DNA of 64,000 nt, taken from NCBI GenBank assembly GCA_007132465.1, contig SLOP01000005.1:1-64000 (forward strand), read 5' to 3'. Each line of letters begins with the position of its first letter. The stretch's first letter is position 1. A program made the translations under genes and the position numbers. This document shows positions 42,077-52,065 of the stretch, one piece after another. The notes under the pieces are model-generated. The model ran no database searches. It saw only the letters and a list, made by a program, of their open reading frames with translations, and had not been told where the DNA came from. Source of the stretch: Candidatus Izemoplasma sp. Lineage in GTDB: Bacteria > Bacillota_I > Bacilli_A > Izemoplasmatales > Izemoplasmataceae.

Positions 42077-44003
42077 CATCACCTTTAAAGACGGCCAAAT
42101 CCGTTCGTTTGAAGCCGGGGTGACCCCCGAAGAGGTGGCTGAAAGCATCGCCAAAAGTTTGAAGAAAAAGACCGTGGCTGCGGTGGTGGATGGCGAGCTT
42201 TACGATCGAAACCGACCAATCGACAAAAACGCTACGGTGGCGCTTTTAACGCAGGATGACACCGAGGCGCTCGAGGTGCTCAATCACTCGACAGCTCACG
42301 TGATGGCGCACGCTGTTAAGAGGTTGTATCCGGATGCGAAGTTCGGCGTCGGACCGGCTATCAAAGACGGGTTTTACTATGACATCGCCACCGACCACAC
42401 CATCCATGAAAGCGATTTGCCAAAGATTGAACAAGAAATGCGCCGCATCATCAAAGAACAGACCGAGATGGTGCGCGAAGAAATGACCAAGGATGAAGCA
42501 CGTAAACGTTTCAAGGATGACCCTTATAAACGCGAACTCATCGACGAACTCGATGACGGTGAGGTTGTGAGCGTCTACACCCAAGGTGAATTCGTTGATC
42601 TTTGCCGTGGTGGCCACGTCGGCAACACCCGCTTGATTAAGCATTTTAAGTTGCTGTCAGTGGCGGGAGCTTACTGGCGTGGTGATTCTGATCGGACCAT
42701 GTTACAACGCATATACGGCACCAGCTGGTTCAGCGAAGAAGCCTTGCAAAACCACTTGGCGTTGCTCAAAGAACGCAAGGAACGCGATCACCGTAAACTC
42801 GGTAAAGAGCTGAAGATTTTCGACATCTACAAAGAAGCTGGCCAAGGCCTTGCGTTTTGGCTGCCCAACGGATACACCGTCCGCAAAGTGCTCGAAGACT
42901 ATGTTTATAAGCTTGAGCGGAAAGCTGGGTACCAGCATCTATCGACCCCGCTTTTGGGCTCAAAATCGCTGTATCAAATTAGCGGCCACTGGGATCATTA
43001 CCGCGACGACATGTTTCCAACGATGAAGCAAGATGACGAAGAGTTTGTGCTTCGGCCGATGAGTTGCCCGCATCACATGCTGGTCTACCGTTCCGAACTG
43101 CGCAGTTACCGCGACTTGCCGATTCGCTATGCAGAGATTGTGACCCAACACCGTTACGAAGCATCCGGGGCCCTAACAGGCCTTGAACGCGTCCGCGCGA
43201 TGACGCTAACCGATTCGCACATTTTCGTTCGCAAAGACCAAATCAAGCAAGAAGTGCTTGCAGCTTACACACTGATTTTACAAGCCATCCACGACCTCGG
43301 ACTTGACATCGATTACGTTGAACTTGCTTTACGCGATGAAAGCAAAGAAAAATTCCATCCCAACGACGAGTTGTGGGATGAGGCGGAAACATTGATGATA
43401 GAACTGCTTGAAGAAGCGAATATCGAGCATACCGTTGCGCTTGGTGAAGCCGCATTCTACGGGCCGAAAATCGATATTCAAGTACGCACCGCGATGGATC
43501 GCGTCATCACGATGAGCACCGTACAACTCGATTTTCTGATGCCAGAACGGTTTGATTTAACCTACATCGGCAATGACGGCAATAAACACCGCCCCGTCGT
43601 CATTCATCGGGGATTGATATCCACGTGGGAGCGTTTGATGAGCATCTTGCTTGAGCAATACAAAGGCGCTTTCCCGACCTGGCTTGCGCCCTTGCAAATG
43701 CGCGTCATTCCCGTCGACAATCCATCCCACCTCGATTATGCGCACGCGCTCAATGATCGGTTCTTTGACGAAGACTTCCGCAGCGACATCGACCAACGTG
43801 AAGAAAAACTCGGGTATAAAATTCGCGACGCGCAAACGCAAAAAATACCATATCAGCTCGTTATTGGCGACAACGAAGTGAAGGACCAAACCCTTACCTA
43901 TCGCCGTTATGGCGAGAAGGCACAGCACACGGTGCCGGTGGATGAGTTCGTGGCGATGATTCACCACGAAATCCGCGCTAAACGTTATGACCAAAACCGA
44001 TAA
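42069..44003 (+). CDS. thrS: Threonyl-tRNA synthetase
   Basis: 644 residues with the full architecture: TGS domain (1-60), editing domain (HSTAHVMAHAVKRLYP; CRGGHV), class II catalytic core (PMSCPHHMLVYRSELRSYRDLP with zinc-ligand Cys) and anticodon-binding domain (LAPLQMRVIPV). The ATG at 42069 follows AGGAGGA; an upstream frame reads back into the MazG gene. Regulated by the upstream T box. TGS start residues MIDITFKDG are typical. Confidence 0.97.
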   Translation: MIDITFKDGQIRSFEAGVTPEEVAESIAKSLKKKTVAAVVDGELYDRNRPIDKNATVALLTQDDTEALEVLNHSTAHVMAHAVKRLYPDAKFGVGPAIKDGFYYDIATDHTIHESDLPKIEQEMRRIIKEQTEMVREEMTKDEARKRFKDDPYKRELIDELDDGEVVSVYTQGEFVDLCRGGHVGNTRLIKHFKLLSVAGAYWRGDSDRTMLQRIYGTSWFSEEALQNHLALLKERKERDHRKLGKELKIFDIYKEAGQGLAFWLPNGYTVRKVLEDYVYKLERKAGYQHLSTPLLGSKSLYQISGHWDHYRDDMFPTMKQDDEEFVLRPMSCPHHMLVYRSELRSYRDLPIRYAEIVTQHRYEASGALTGLERVRAMTLTDSHIFVRKDQIKQEVLAAYTLILQAIHDLGLDIDYVELALRDESKEKFHPNDELWDEAETLMIELLEEANIEHTVALGEAAFYGPKIDIQVRTAMDRVITMSTVQLDFLMPERFDLTYIGNDGNKHRPVVIHRGLISTWERLMSILLEQYKGAFPTWLAPLQMRVIPVDNPSHLDYAHALNDRFFDEDFRSDIDQREEKLGYKIRDAQTQKIPYQLVIGDNEVKDQTLTYRRYGEKAQHTVPVDEFVAMIHHEIRAKRYDQNR

Positions 44004-44008
44004 AAAAG

Positions 44009-44037
44009 ACCCTCGATGACATTATCGAGGGTTTTTA
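44009..44037. terminator. Bidirectional terminator, thrS / rqcH
   Basis: ACCCTCGAT/ATCGAGGGT (44009-44017 with 44024-44032), A-run before and T-run after. Confidence 0.88.
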
Positions 44038-44042
44038 CTGGG

Positions 44043-45701
44043 TTAGTTGCGCGTCAGTTTTTTGACCGCTTCACGGTCGGGGTCGATGTAGATCGTCTTA
44101 TGGTTAGTGTAACGGACAAAACAGCGTTCTTTTCCGGGGATGGTTTTGACATAGCGAACTTCCGTGTAGTCCACGGGTACGCTTGAGGCGTCCCGGTACG
44201 CCGAATGTAAAGCGGCGAGGTTGGCCGCGGCGCGAATCGTGGTCTCACTCAATGGCAGCGGTTTTTTGACCACGACGTGGCTTCCCGGAGCGTTTTGGAC
44301 ATGAAACCAAACATGGTGATGGCGGGCGATGTCGTGCGTGATTTTTTCGTTCTGGCGATTGTTTTTACCAACCAAAATATCGACGCCTTCGTCATCGGTG
44401 TAGGTGGTCATTTTTTCTTTCCGACGCATGCCTTTTTTGCCGCGTGCGCGAAGGTACTTAAGTTCCACAAGTTCGTCGCGAATTTCCTCAAGGTCCGATA
44501 AATCGGCGGTTTCGATCTGTGTTTCAAGCAAGCGGAAATACGCAAGTTCACGCAACGCTCGACGCTGTTGGCGCTTGATGTGAGGAATGCTGTTTTTACG
44601 CTTTTTGTAGCGTTTAAAATACATCTCAGCGTTTTCGGCGGGCTTTTTGGTGGGTTCAAGCGGAATCTCTACTGAGTTTCCGGTTTCGTAATCCACGCAG
44701 CGAAGTATTCGATCGCCGGGATCGATGAGATGCTGATAGGTTAAGATGAGCGTTCCACGCTTACGGTCTTTATCCATGGTCTCGGTTTTCTTCAAGTCCT
44801 GCGCGAGGTGTTCTTGTTTGCTTTGGCGTTTGTCGATTTGGCGTTTGACAAACTTCTCGAGATCTTTGGCTTTCTGTTTGCGCTTCGCTTTTCGGTCGCG
44901 TTCATGAAAATAGGCGTCGAGTAAACTCGCAAGATCATCAAACGTTCGCTTTTCACCACGGATGTGCGTCAAATCGTAGACAGCGAAGGCGGTCTTATCA
45001 CCTTCGACGAGCGAAGGGTTGATTTCGTCGCGCAACTGAGTGAATGTTGTCAGGGGGTCATCGGCGTCTGCCAGGCGATGTAAATATTCTTCCCCGAAAA
45101 GCGGAGAAAGCCCAGTGAATGTAGTGATGATGTCGCGTGGCGCGTTGAATGCGCGGGTACTCAGTGCCTCTTTAAGGGCGTCATCGTCAAACGGATCAAT
45201 GCGGTTGTCAGATGGGAATCGGTAGTCCGCACCGGGGGCCATGGTGCGTTCGCTGCCGTCAAAAGGACCGCGATGCTTGAGCGCCTCAATGACGGTGTGG
45301 TGGGTGTTGGTCAAAATGAGGTTGGCGTCTTTGCCGAGGCCTTCGTAAATGAGGCGTTTTTCTGTAGGGTCACCCAGTTCGTCGGTTTTGGTGAACACCA
45401 GTGTCGCGACGCGGTCTAAGCCGTGTTGCGTGATGCGCTCAAGTTTAGCGTTGTCGAGATGCTTGCGCAACAACATGCAAAACATCGGCGGTTGCATCGG
45501 CGTTTCTTGACGTTCTTCGGTGCGTTGCAGACGCGCGTGATGTGGTGAAGCACTCAAAAGAAGCGAACCCGATCTGCCTTGGCGAAACGTGATGAGCACA
45601 TCGTGGTCGCCAAGTTGATAAACCTGTTTGACGCGGTGTCCGACAAAGTGGTGTTTGATGTCGTCGAGTACGCGCCGCATCGTTAATCCATCGAAACTCA
45701 T
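44043..45701 (-). CDS. rqcH: Ribosome quality-control protein RqcH (NFACT family)
   Basis: 552 residues. Starts MSFDGLTMRRVLDD, the NFACT-N signature, followed by helix-hairpin-helix and coiled-coil regions (about 265-385, very basic) and the NFACT-R domain with HHHVWFHVQNAPGSHVVV. In Bacillus RqcH binds stalled 50S subunits and directs alanine tailing; older names are FbpA/YloA. The ATG at 45701 is chosen because AGGTGAT lies before it and the GTG nine bases earlier is almost at the transcription start. A minus-strand TATAAT lies at 45718-45723. Adjacent to gmk as in Bacillus. Confidence 0.92.
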   Translation of the reverse strand: MSFDGLTMRRVLDDIKHHFVGHRVKQVYQLGDHDVLITFRQGRSGSLLLSASPHHARLQRTEERQETPMQPPMFCMLLRKHLDNAKLERITQHGLDRVATLVFTKTDELGDPTEKRLIYEGLGKDANLILTNTHHTVIEALKHRGPFDGSERTMAPGADYRFPSDNRIDPFDDDALKEALSTRAFNAPRDIITTFTGLSPLFGEEYLHRLADADDPLTTFTQLRDEINPSLVEGDKTAFAVYDLTHIRGEKRTFDDLASLLDAYFHERDRKAKRKQKAKDLEKFVKRQIDKRQSKQEHLAQDLKKTETMDKDRKRGTLILTYQHLIDPGDRILRCVDYETGNSVEIPLEPTKKPAENAEMYFKRYKKRKNSIPHIKRQQRRALRELAYFRLLETQIETADLSDLEEIRDELVELKYLRARGKKGMRRKEKMTTYTDDEGVDILVGKNNRQNEKITHDIARHHHVWFHVQNAPGSHVVVKKPLPLSETTIRAAANLAALHSAYRDASSVPVDYTEVRYVKTIPGKERCFVRYTNHKTIYIDPDREAVKKLTRN

Positions 45702-45814
45702 GGCAATCACCTGGCTTATTATAACACAGCCGACAAAAATTTGTTTTCTCCCTTACAAAAGCACCGTAAAAGTGTTATGATAATATAAAACACACTTGAG
45801 CGGGGAGGGCCGTT

Positions 45815-46441
45815 ATGAAACTGAACGAACGTGGCTTGCTTGTAGTCCTAAGCGGTCCGTCCGGGGTCGGTAAAGGAACGGTGCGAAAAGCGCTTTTCGA
45901 AATGGAAGGCCACGATTTGGTCTATTCGATTTCAATGACGACTCGACCACCCCGTGAGGGCGAGATCGACGGCGATGATTACTACTTTGTCAGCAAAGAG
46001 GAGTTTGAACGCCGCATTAAAGCAGATGCCTTTTTGGAATGGGCGCAGTTCGTCGGTCATTACTACGGAACCCCGAAAGACAAAGTCGATGAACAGCTTA
46101 AACAAGGCAAAGAGGTTGTCCTTGAGATTGAGGTCCAAGGCGCGCTTCAAGTGCGTGAAAAAATGAGTGACGCGGTGTTTGTCTTCATTGCACCTCCCAA
46201 CAAAGAAACGCTTTACCGTAGGCTTTTGCGTCGTGGCACAGAATCGAACGAGACGATCCAAAAGCGTATGGACAAAGCCGAGCGGGAATTTCCGCTCGCT
46301 CACAAATACGACTACATCGTTGTCAACGACGAAGTCCGAAACGCAGCCGACCGCATCCTTGCCATCGTTCGTGCCGAGCACGCGCGCACCGAGCGGTCGA
46401 TTCACAAATACAACGAAATTATGGAGGTTGACGAATCATGA
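45815..46441 (+). CDS. gmk: Guanylate kinase
   Basis: Converts GMP to GDP. P-loop SGPSGVGKGT (about 13-22), TTRPPREGE, and LEIEVQGALQV are diagnostic. 208 residues, normal. GGGGAGG precedes the ATG. It overlaps rpoZ by 4 bases; gmk-rpoZ is conserved in Firmicutes. Confidence 0.97.
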   Translation: MKLNERGLLVVLSGPSGVGKGTVRKALFEMEGHDLVYSISMTTRPPREGEIDGDDYYFVSKEEFERRIKADAFLEWAQFVGHYYGTPKDKVDEQLKQGKEVVLEIEVQGALQVREKMSDAVFVFIAPPNKETLYRRLLRRGTESNETIQKRMDKAEREFPLAHKYDYIVVNDEVRNAADRILAIVRAEHARTERSIHKYNEIMEVDES

Positions 46442-46665
46442 GCAACGATTATATCGGAAAAAACCAAGAAGGGCTTCGCTACCCTTCTATTGACAAGCTC
46501 CTTGTCAATATTGACTCGAAATACAAGCTTGCCTACACCGCTGCCCTTAGAGCAAAGATGCTCAAAGAGAAAGAAGACACGACGATCGAGCCCAAATGCT
46601 TGAAACCTGTGGGTGTCGCGCTTGAAGAAATCGAGCAAGGCAAGATTGAGATTGAGTTCGAATAA
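46438..46665 (+). CDS. rpoZ: RNA polymerase omega subunit
   Basis: 75 residues with the omega pattern RYPSIDKLLVNIDSKYKLAYTAALRAK. Helps fold and stabilise the beta' subunit. Overlaps gmk (ATGA). Terminator follows directly. Confidence 0.92.
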   Translation: MSNDYIGKNQEGLRYPSIDKLLVNIDSKYKLAYTAALRAKMLKEKEDTTIEPKCLKPVGVALEEIEQGKIEIEFE

Positions 46666-46691
46666 AGCAGAACGAATTTCTGCTTTTTTTT
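46664..46691 (+). terminator. Intrinsic terminator after rpoZ
   Basis: AAAGCAGAA/TTCTGCTTT stem followed by T8. Confidence 0.88.
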
Positions 46692-46747
46692 CGCCCGACG
46701 TCCATCCCGTCGTGCTATAATGAAAGAGACGAAAACGGAGTGACAGT

Positions 46748-49700
46748 ATGGAAAAAGCATTCGCCAACTTGTTGGATAATTTGTCCCTTTCGGACCTGAA
46801 AGAGACCATCTCGGGCAAACTGATCGAAGTGATCGTCGATGAGGACCGTCGCGAATGGTTTTTTAATATGGAGTTTGCCTCGCCCCTCAAGGTTGAGGAT
46901 TTTTCGCGTTTTGAAACCGCGTTACGGAAAATGCCCGACCGCGCCGCGTGCGACCGGGTGGATTATGAAATCAGTTACGCCGATGCCCATACCGACGAGT
47001 TGGTTGGCTATTACCGCCATGCGCTTAAGACGCTCGTCGCGGCGCGTCCACGTTTCAGCGCCCTGCAAAATTATGAGGTGACGGCCGACAAGGGTAAACT
47101 CATTCTCAGTTGCCCCAAAGATGGAACGTACGTTGAAACGATGGTTCCCGAGGTGACCTCGCGTTTGCTAAAAATCGGATTTGATGTTGATGTGAGCGTT
47201 CGCTATTGTGAAGAAGCGCCCTCGATTAGCGAGCGTATTGAAAAAGTTGATCGCGAAGAACTTCAAGAAGCGGAACGTGATCGTAAGCACAATGGCGAGG
47301 CCCGGTTCATTGGATACAAGGACCGCGCCGTGAAGAAAATCATGCACACCATTGACGATGTGCCCATCGACGAAGCCGCCCTCGCCGAGTATAAATCGAT
47401 GCACCACCACGCCAGCTTTTCACTCGAAGCCACGGTGATGAGCGTCGATGAGCGTCGACTGAATCCCCGCACCACGTTGTTTTCGTTTGTGTTGAGCAAC
47501 GAGAAAGATTCGATTTATGTTAAGAAGTTTGTTCGTGATAAAGACGAACTGACCTTTTTACGGGGCACCGAAGCTCACACGGTTATGCGCGTTGAAGGCA
47601 CCGCTCAATACGACCAATACGTCGGTGAAGTGGTCATCACCGCCGTCACCATTGAACGCACCAACAAACCCGCACCGCGTGAGATACGTCAAGATGACGC
47701 CGAAACGAAACGCGTTGAACTTCATCTGCACTCGAAAATGTCAACGCTTGACGGCATTGACGCGATTGAAGATTATGTTGCCACCGCCGTGCGGTTCCGC
47801 CACCCGGCCATCGCCCTCACTGATCACAACGGCGTGCAGGCGTTTCCCGACTTTTTCCGCGCCGTCAAAAACAAACCAATCAAACCCATCTACGGTGCCG
47901 AACTGAGCGTCATCGATGAAGCCGACGTGCTCATTGCGTGGGGCGAAGCCGACACAACATTGCGCGACGCAACATACACCGTGTTTGACATTGAGACAAC
48001 GTCGCTGTCGGTCGATGCCGGTAAAATCATCGAAATATCCGCCGTGAAGCTGCACGACCACCAAGTCGTCGATCGCTTTCATGCGTTGGTCAATCCGGGT
48101 GTGGACTTGCCGGCGTTCACCAAAAAACTGACCGGCATCACGCAAACCGACGTCGATCGAGCTGAATCGATTGATGCGGTGTTACCGCAGTTCCACACGT
48201 TTTTTAACGGCACCATCCTCGTCGCTCACAACGCGCGTTTTGACATGGCGCACATCATCCACACCATGCATCAACTTGATTTGCGCATCGACGATTTTCC
48301 CGTTATCGACACGTTGCAGATTGCGCGACAGCTGTATGCCGATTCACTCAAACGTTTTAACTTAAAAGCCGTTGCTAAGCACTTCAAGGTCGAACTAGCA
48401 CGTCACCATCGTGCCGAGGATGATACCGAAGCCACAGCGAACGTTTTCAAAGCGATGTTGACAAGAATTGACGAGCTTGGTTTTCGCACCTTTGCCGAAC
48501 TTAAAGCGGCGCATAAACACCGCCATGACATCGACATCTATAAAAACGCCATGCCTTTCCACGTGACGGTGCTCGTGCAAAACCAAACTGGTCTGAAAAA
48601 CTTGTATCGTCTGGTGACGTTGGCGAACACGGATTATTATGAGAAAGAAGCGCGCGTGCCCAAAACGGTGCTCGATAAACATCGTGAAGGTTTGCTCATC
48701 GGCAGCGGCTGCATGAACAGCCGTCTGTTTGACACGGCGCTAAACCGAAGCGAAGCGGACCTTGAAGCGGCAGCGGCGCCGTATGACTTCTTGGAAGTAC
48801 AACCGTTTGAAGACTACATGCACCTAGGCAAAGACATCGACGACATCGATACCGTGATTGTTAACACGTTGAAGAAGATTGTTCGCATCGGCGACAAACT
48901 GGCCATTCCGGTCGTCGCCACAAGCGATGCCCATCATATCGAGAAGCACGGTGTGAACTACCGTGACATCTACATTCAAACGCCGGTCGTGGGCGGCGGG
49001 TACCACACGTTGGAAAAATACGATAAGATTCCCAGTCAGTATTTCCGCACAACCAAGGAAATGCTTGAAAGCTTCCCGTTTTTAGACGACGCAAAACGCG
49101 AGGAAATCGTCGTCAAGAACCCCCGTGCCATTGCCGATACCATCGACGTTGTCGAACCGTTTAAAAAGGCGCTCTATGCGCCGACCGATGATTTTTTAGC
49201 ACAACAGCACGGCGTGCCGTCAATCGAGAAGACGATGCGTGAAATGGTCAACAAACGGGCTCATGCCATCTACGGCGATCCGCTTCCCGCGCTTGTGAAA
49301 GACCGCCTTGATAAGGAAATGCGAAGCATCACGGAAAACAAGTTCTCAACCGTCTACTATATCTCCCACCTGTTGGTGAAAAAATCCATCGACAGTGGCT
49401 ACCTTGTCGGATCTCGCGGCAGCGTCGGGTCGAGTTTCGTCGCGACGTTGATGGAAATCACAGAAGTCAACCCCTTGCCACCGCATTACGTGTGCTCAAA
49501 ATGTGCCTTCACAAGCTTTAAAATGACCGGCGAAGCGAAGAAACACTACGGCGTTCACGAACAAGAACGCGCCCTTCAGCTTGAACTTGATCGTGTTGCC
49601 AGTGGGTTTGATCTTAAACCGATGCCGTGTCCGGCTTGTGGGCATGACCTCAGCAAAGATGGCCATGACATTCCCTTTGAGACGTTTTTGGGTTTCAAGG

Positions 49701-51196
49701 GCGATAAAGTGCCGGACATTGACTTGAACTTTTCAGGCGACTACCAACCGATAGTGCATGAATACATTCGAGAGCTGTTTGGTAAAAACCATGCTTTCCG
49801 AGCTGGCACCATTTCAACAGTGGCCGACAAGACGGCTTTCGGGTATGTGAAAGGCTATGTAGAGAAGAAAAATTTAACGTTACGCAAAGCCGAGATAGAT
49901 CGTCGCGCCAAGGTGATTGCTGGTGTGAAACGATCCACTGGACAACACCCTGGCGGCATTGTCGTGGTGCCGGACTACAAAGACATTCACGATGTCACCC
50001 CGGTGCAATACCCGGCCGACGACACGACGGCAAAATGGAAAACCACGCATTTCGACTACCATGCATTCGAAGACAACTTATTCAAACTCGATGTGCTCGG
50101 CCATGACGATCCGACGATGATTCGCTACCTGATGGATTACGTGAAACACGATCCCATCAGCTTCCCCTTCAAGGAAGCCAGGGACATCCCGCTCGACGAT
50201 CCGAAGGTGTATGCCCTCTTGTCAGGCACCGAGGTCATCGGCTTGAAACCCGAAGACATCAACAGCCCCGTCGCCAGTTACGGTGTGCCAGAGATGGGCA
50301 CGTCGTTTGTTCGGCAAATGCTCAAAGCGGCACGACCCAACACCTTTGCCGATATCGTCAAAGTCTCCGGACTGAGCCACGGCACCGACGTGTGGTTAAA
50401 CAACGCCGAAACCCTCGTCACAGGTAAGAACGTCAAGTTCGGAAAAATCCCGTTTAAAGAGGTTATCGGGTGTCGAGACGACATCATGGTTTACCTCATT
50501 CAAAACGGCTTGAAAAGCGAAGTGGCCTTTGAAATCAGTGAGTTTATCCGCAAAGGCAAAGCCGCCAAAGACCCCGACACATGGGAAGGCTACAAGATGG
50601 TGATGCGCGAGCATAACATTCCCGAATGGTACATTTGGTCAGCGGGTCAAATCAAGTACATGTTCCCCAAAGCGCATGCGACCGCCTACGTCATGATGGC
50701 GCTTCGCATCGCGTGGTTTAAGGTCCACCGACCCATCTATTTTTACTCGGCCTACTTCTCCAAGCGAGCCCGTGATTTCGACCTCGTGGCGATGCAGGGC
50801 GGCGAATACACGATTGAGCGACGGATGAACGAAATCGACGACAAAGGCAACGCCGCCACAGATGTTGAGAAGCGGTTATACACGGTGCTTGAAGTCGCCC
50901 TAGAGATGGTGAAGCGCGGCTTTGCGTTCAAACCGATAGACATCTTACGCAGCGAAGCAAGAGATCATGTCATCACCGATCATAACAGCGCATTGCGAAT
51001 GCCGTTTGTGGCGCTTGATGGGCTCGGGCTCAAAGTGGCCGAATCGATTGTCAACGCGCGTGATGAGAAGATGTTTACCTCACGCGAAGACGTGCGTGAA
51101 CGCACCGTGCTTTCCTCGACCCTGTTCGACAAGCTCGAAGCGCTAGGGGCGTTTGGAGATTTGCCCGAATCGGGGCAAATGACGCTCGAATTATGA
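46748..51196 (+). CDS. polC: DNA polymerase III alpha subunit, PolC type
   Basis: Main replicative polymerase of low-GC Gram-positives, with built-in proofreading. In order: N-terminal domains and OB fold (1-310), PHP start VELHLHSKMSTLDGI (about 323), the exonuclease inserted in PHP with FDIETTSL (about 412), the rest of PHP, zinc-finger CSKC...CPACGH (about 915-965), polymerase palm PDIDLNFSGDYQ (about 987), then fingers and the C-terminal helix-hairpin-helix. 1482 residues, normal to slightly long. TATAAT lies at 46716-46721 and GGAGTGA precedes the ATG. Confidence 0.97.
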   Translation: MEKAFANLLDNLSLSDLKETISGKLIEVIVDEDRREWFFNMEFASPLKVEDFSRFETALRKMPDRAACDRVDYEISYADAHTDELVGYYRHALKTLVAARPRFSALQNYEVTADKGKLILSCPKDGTYVETMVPEVTSRLLKIGFDVDVSVRYCEEAPSISERIEKVDREELQEAERDRKHNGEARFIGYKDRAVKKIMHTIDDVPIDEAALAEYKSMHHHASFSLEATVMSVDERRLNPRTTLFSFVLSNEKDSIYVKKFVRDKDELTFLRGTEAHTVMRVEGTAQYDQYVGEVVITAVTIERTNKPAPREIRQDDAETKRVELHLHSKMSTLDGIDAIEDYVATAVRFRHPAIALTDHNGVQAFPDFFRAVKNKPIKPIYGAELSVIDEADVLIAWGEADTTLRDATYTVFDIETTSLSVDAGKIIEISAVKLHDHQVVDRFHALVNPGVDLPAFTKKLTGITQTDVDRAESIDAVLPQFHTFFNGTILVAHNARFDMAHIIHTMHQLDLRIDDFPVIDTLQIARQLYADSLKRFNLKAVAKHFKVELARHHRAEDDTEATANVFKAMLTRIDELGFRTFAELKAAHKHRHDIDIYKNAMPFHVTVLVQNQTGLKNLYRLVTLANTDYYEKEARVPKTVLDKHREGLLIGSGCMNSRLFDTALNRSEADLEAAAAPYDFLEVQPFEDYMHLGKDIDDIDTVIVNTLKKIVRIGDKLAIPVVATSDAHHIEKHGVNYRDIYIQTPVVGGGYHTLEKYDKIPSQYFRTTKEMLESFPFLDDAKREEIVVKNPRAIADTIDVVEPFKKALYAPTDDFLAQQHGVPSIEKTMREMVNKRAHAIYGDPLPALVKDRLDKEMRSITENKFSTVYYISHLLVKKSIDSGYLVGSRGSVGSSFVATLMEITEVNPLPPHYVCSKCAFTSFKMTGEAKKHYGVHEQERALQLELDRVASGFDLKPMPCPACGHDLSKDGHDIPFETFLGFKGDKVPDIDLNFSGDYQPIVHEYIRELFGKNHAFRAGTISTVADKTAFGYVKGYVEKKNLTLRKAEIDRRAKVIAGVKRSTGQHPGGIVVVPDYKDIHDVTPVQYPADDTTAKWKTTHFDYHAFEDNLFKLDVLGHDDPTMIRYLMDYVKHDPISFPFKEARDIPLDDPKVYALLSGTEVIGLKPEDINSPVASYGVPEMGTSFVRQMLKAARPNTFADIVKVSGLSHGTDVWLNNAETLVTGKNVKFGKIPFKEVIGCRDDIMVYLIQNGLKSEVAFEISEFIRKGKAAKDPDTWEGYKMVMREHNIPEWYIWSAGQIKYMFPKAHATAYVMMALRIAWFKVHRPIYFYSAYFSKRARDFDLVAMQGGEYTIERRMNEIDDKGNAATDVEKRLYTVLEVALEMVKRGFAFKPIDILRSEARDHVITDHNSALRMPFVALDGLGLKVAESIVNARDEKMFTSREDVRERTVLSSTLFDKLEALGAFGDLPESGQMTLEL

Positions 51197-51217
51197 CGCA
51201 AGACGCACTATATTTGA

Positions 51218-51223
51218 TATAAT
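51218..51223 (+). promoter_or_regulatory. -10 element before the Bax-inhibitor-1-like gene
   Basis: TATAAT, 33 bases ahead of the ATG; -35 is not clear. No terminator separates it from polC. Confidence 0.5.
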
Positions 51224-51256
51224 GCTTGATGAGAGAACAATCAAAGGAGTGGTACC

Positions 51257-52015
51257 ATGAGAATGAGAAGAATGGGCATGCGCAGCATGAACCCGGTGTT
51301 TCGCAACGCAAGACAACACGAGGGCGTCGCAAGCGAACACACGGCGACGTATGCCGGCGTGATTTCAAAGAGCGCGTTGTTGCTTGGGTTGATGGTGTTT
51401 TTCGGTGGGTTGAGCATGTCGCGCCTTATTGGGCAAGCAGAACTTCCCCCAGGTGGCGTGGGCATGTTGATTGCGGCACCAATCATCGCGTTGATTTGCG
51501 TGATTGTCGCGTCAACCAGTTTACGGTTGGCCCCAACGTTCACCATCGTTTACGCGATTGCTCAAGGCACGTTTTTGGGCGTGATCAGCGGATTTTATGA
51601 AATTGTGTTCGGCGATCACATCGTCGTCACCGCCTTGCTTGCGACCGTGGCAGTGTTTGCGTCGATGCTGACGCTTTACGCCACCGGTCTCGTCCGCGTG
51701 GGGAACATGATGAGAAAAGTGCTCTTCACGGCGCTGCTCGGGTTGCTCTTTACGTCGCTGCTGTTGATGATGTTGAGTCTTTTTGGCGCGTTCAGCTATC
51801 AGGAAAACCTCGGCTTGATTTTCATCATCTGCATCGTTGCCATCATCGTCGCAACCTTGTTCTTGCTTGTTGACTTCGACAACATTCAACGGGCTGTTGA
51901 GGGCGGCGCCGACAAACGCGCCGAGTGGGTGCTTTCGCTTGGTTTGCTGGTGACCCTTGTGTGGCTCTACATTGAGCTGCTTCGCTTCATCGCTATTGTA
52001 AGACAACGCCGATGA
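51257..52015 (+). CDS. Bax inhibitor-1/YccA-like membrane protein
   Basis: 252 residues with a basic N-terminal tail (MRMRRMGMRSMNPVF) and seven membrane helices. The tail reading NPVF, the overall layout and the C-terminal DFDNIQRAVEGGADKRAEW match the bacterial Bax1-I-like family (PF12811), whose physiological role is not settled. AAAGGAGTG precedes the ATG. Monocistronic, with a terminator. Confidence 0.85.
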   Translation: MRMRRMGMRSMNPVFRNARQHEGVASEHTATYAGVISKSALLLGLMVFFGGLSMSRLIGQAELPPGGVGMLIAAPIIALICVIVASTSLRLAPTFTIVYAIAQGTFLGVISGFYEIVFGDHIVVTALLATVAVFASMLTLYATGLVRVGNMMRKVLFTALLGLLFTSLLLMMLSLFGAFSYQENLGLIFIICIVAIIVATLFLLVDFDNIQRAVEGGADKRAEWVLSLGLLVTLVWLYIELLRFIAIVRQRR

Positions 52016-52042
52016 AACACGCGCCTTAGGTGCGTGTTTTTT
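52015..52042 (+). terminator. Intrinsic terminator after the Bax-inhibitor-like gene
   Basis: AAACACGCGCC/GGTGCGTGTTT with a 3-base loop and T-run; it overlaps the stop codon. Confidence 0.85.
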
Positions 52043-52065
52043 ACGAATATGATAGGAGGCTAATG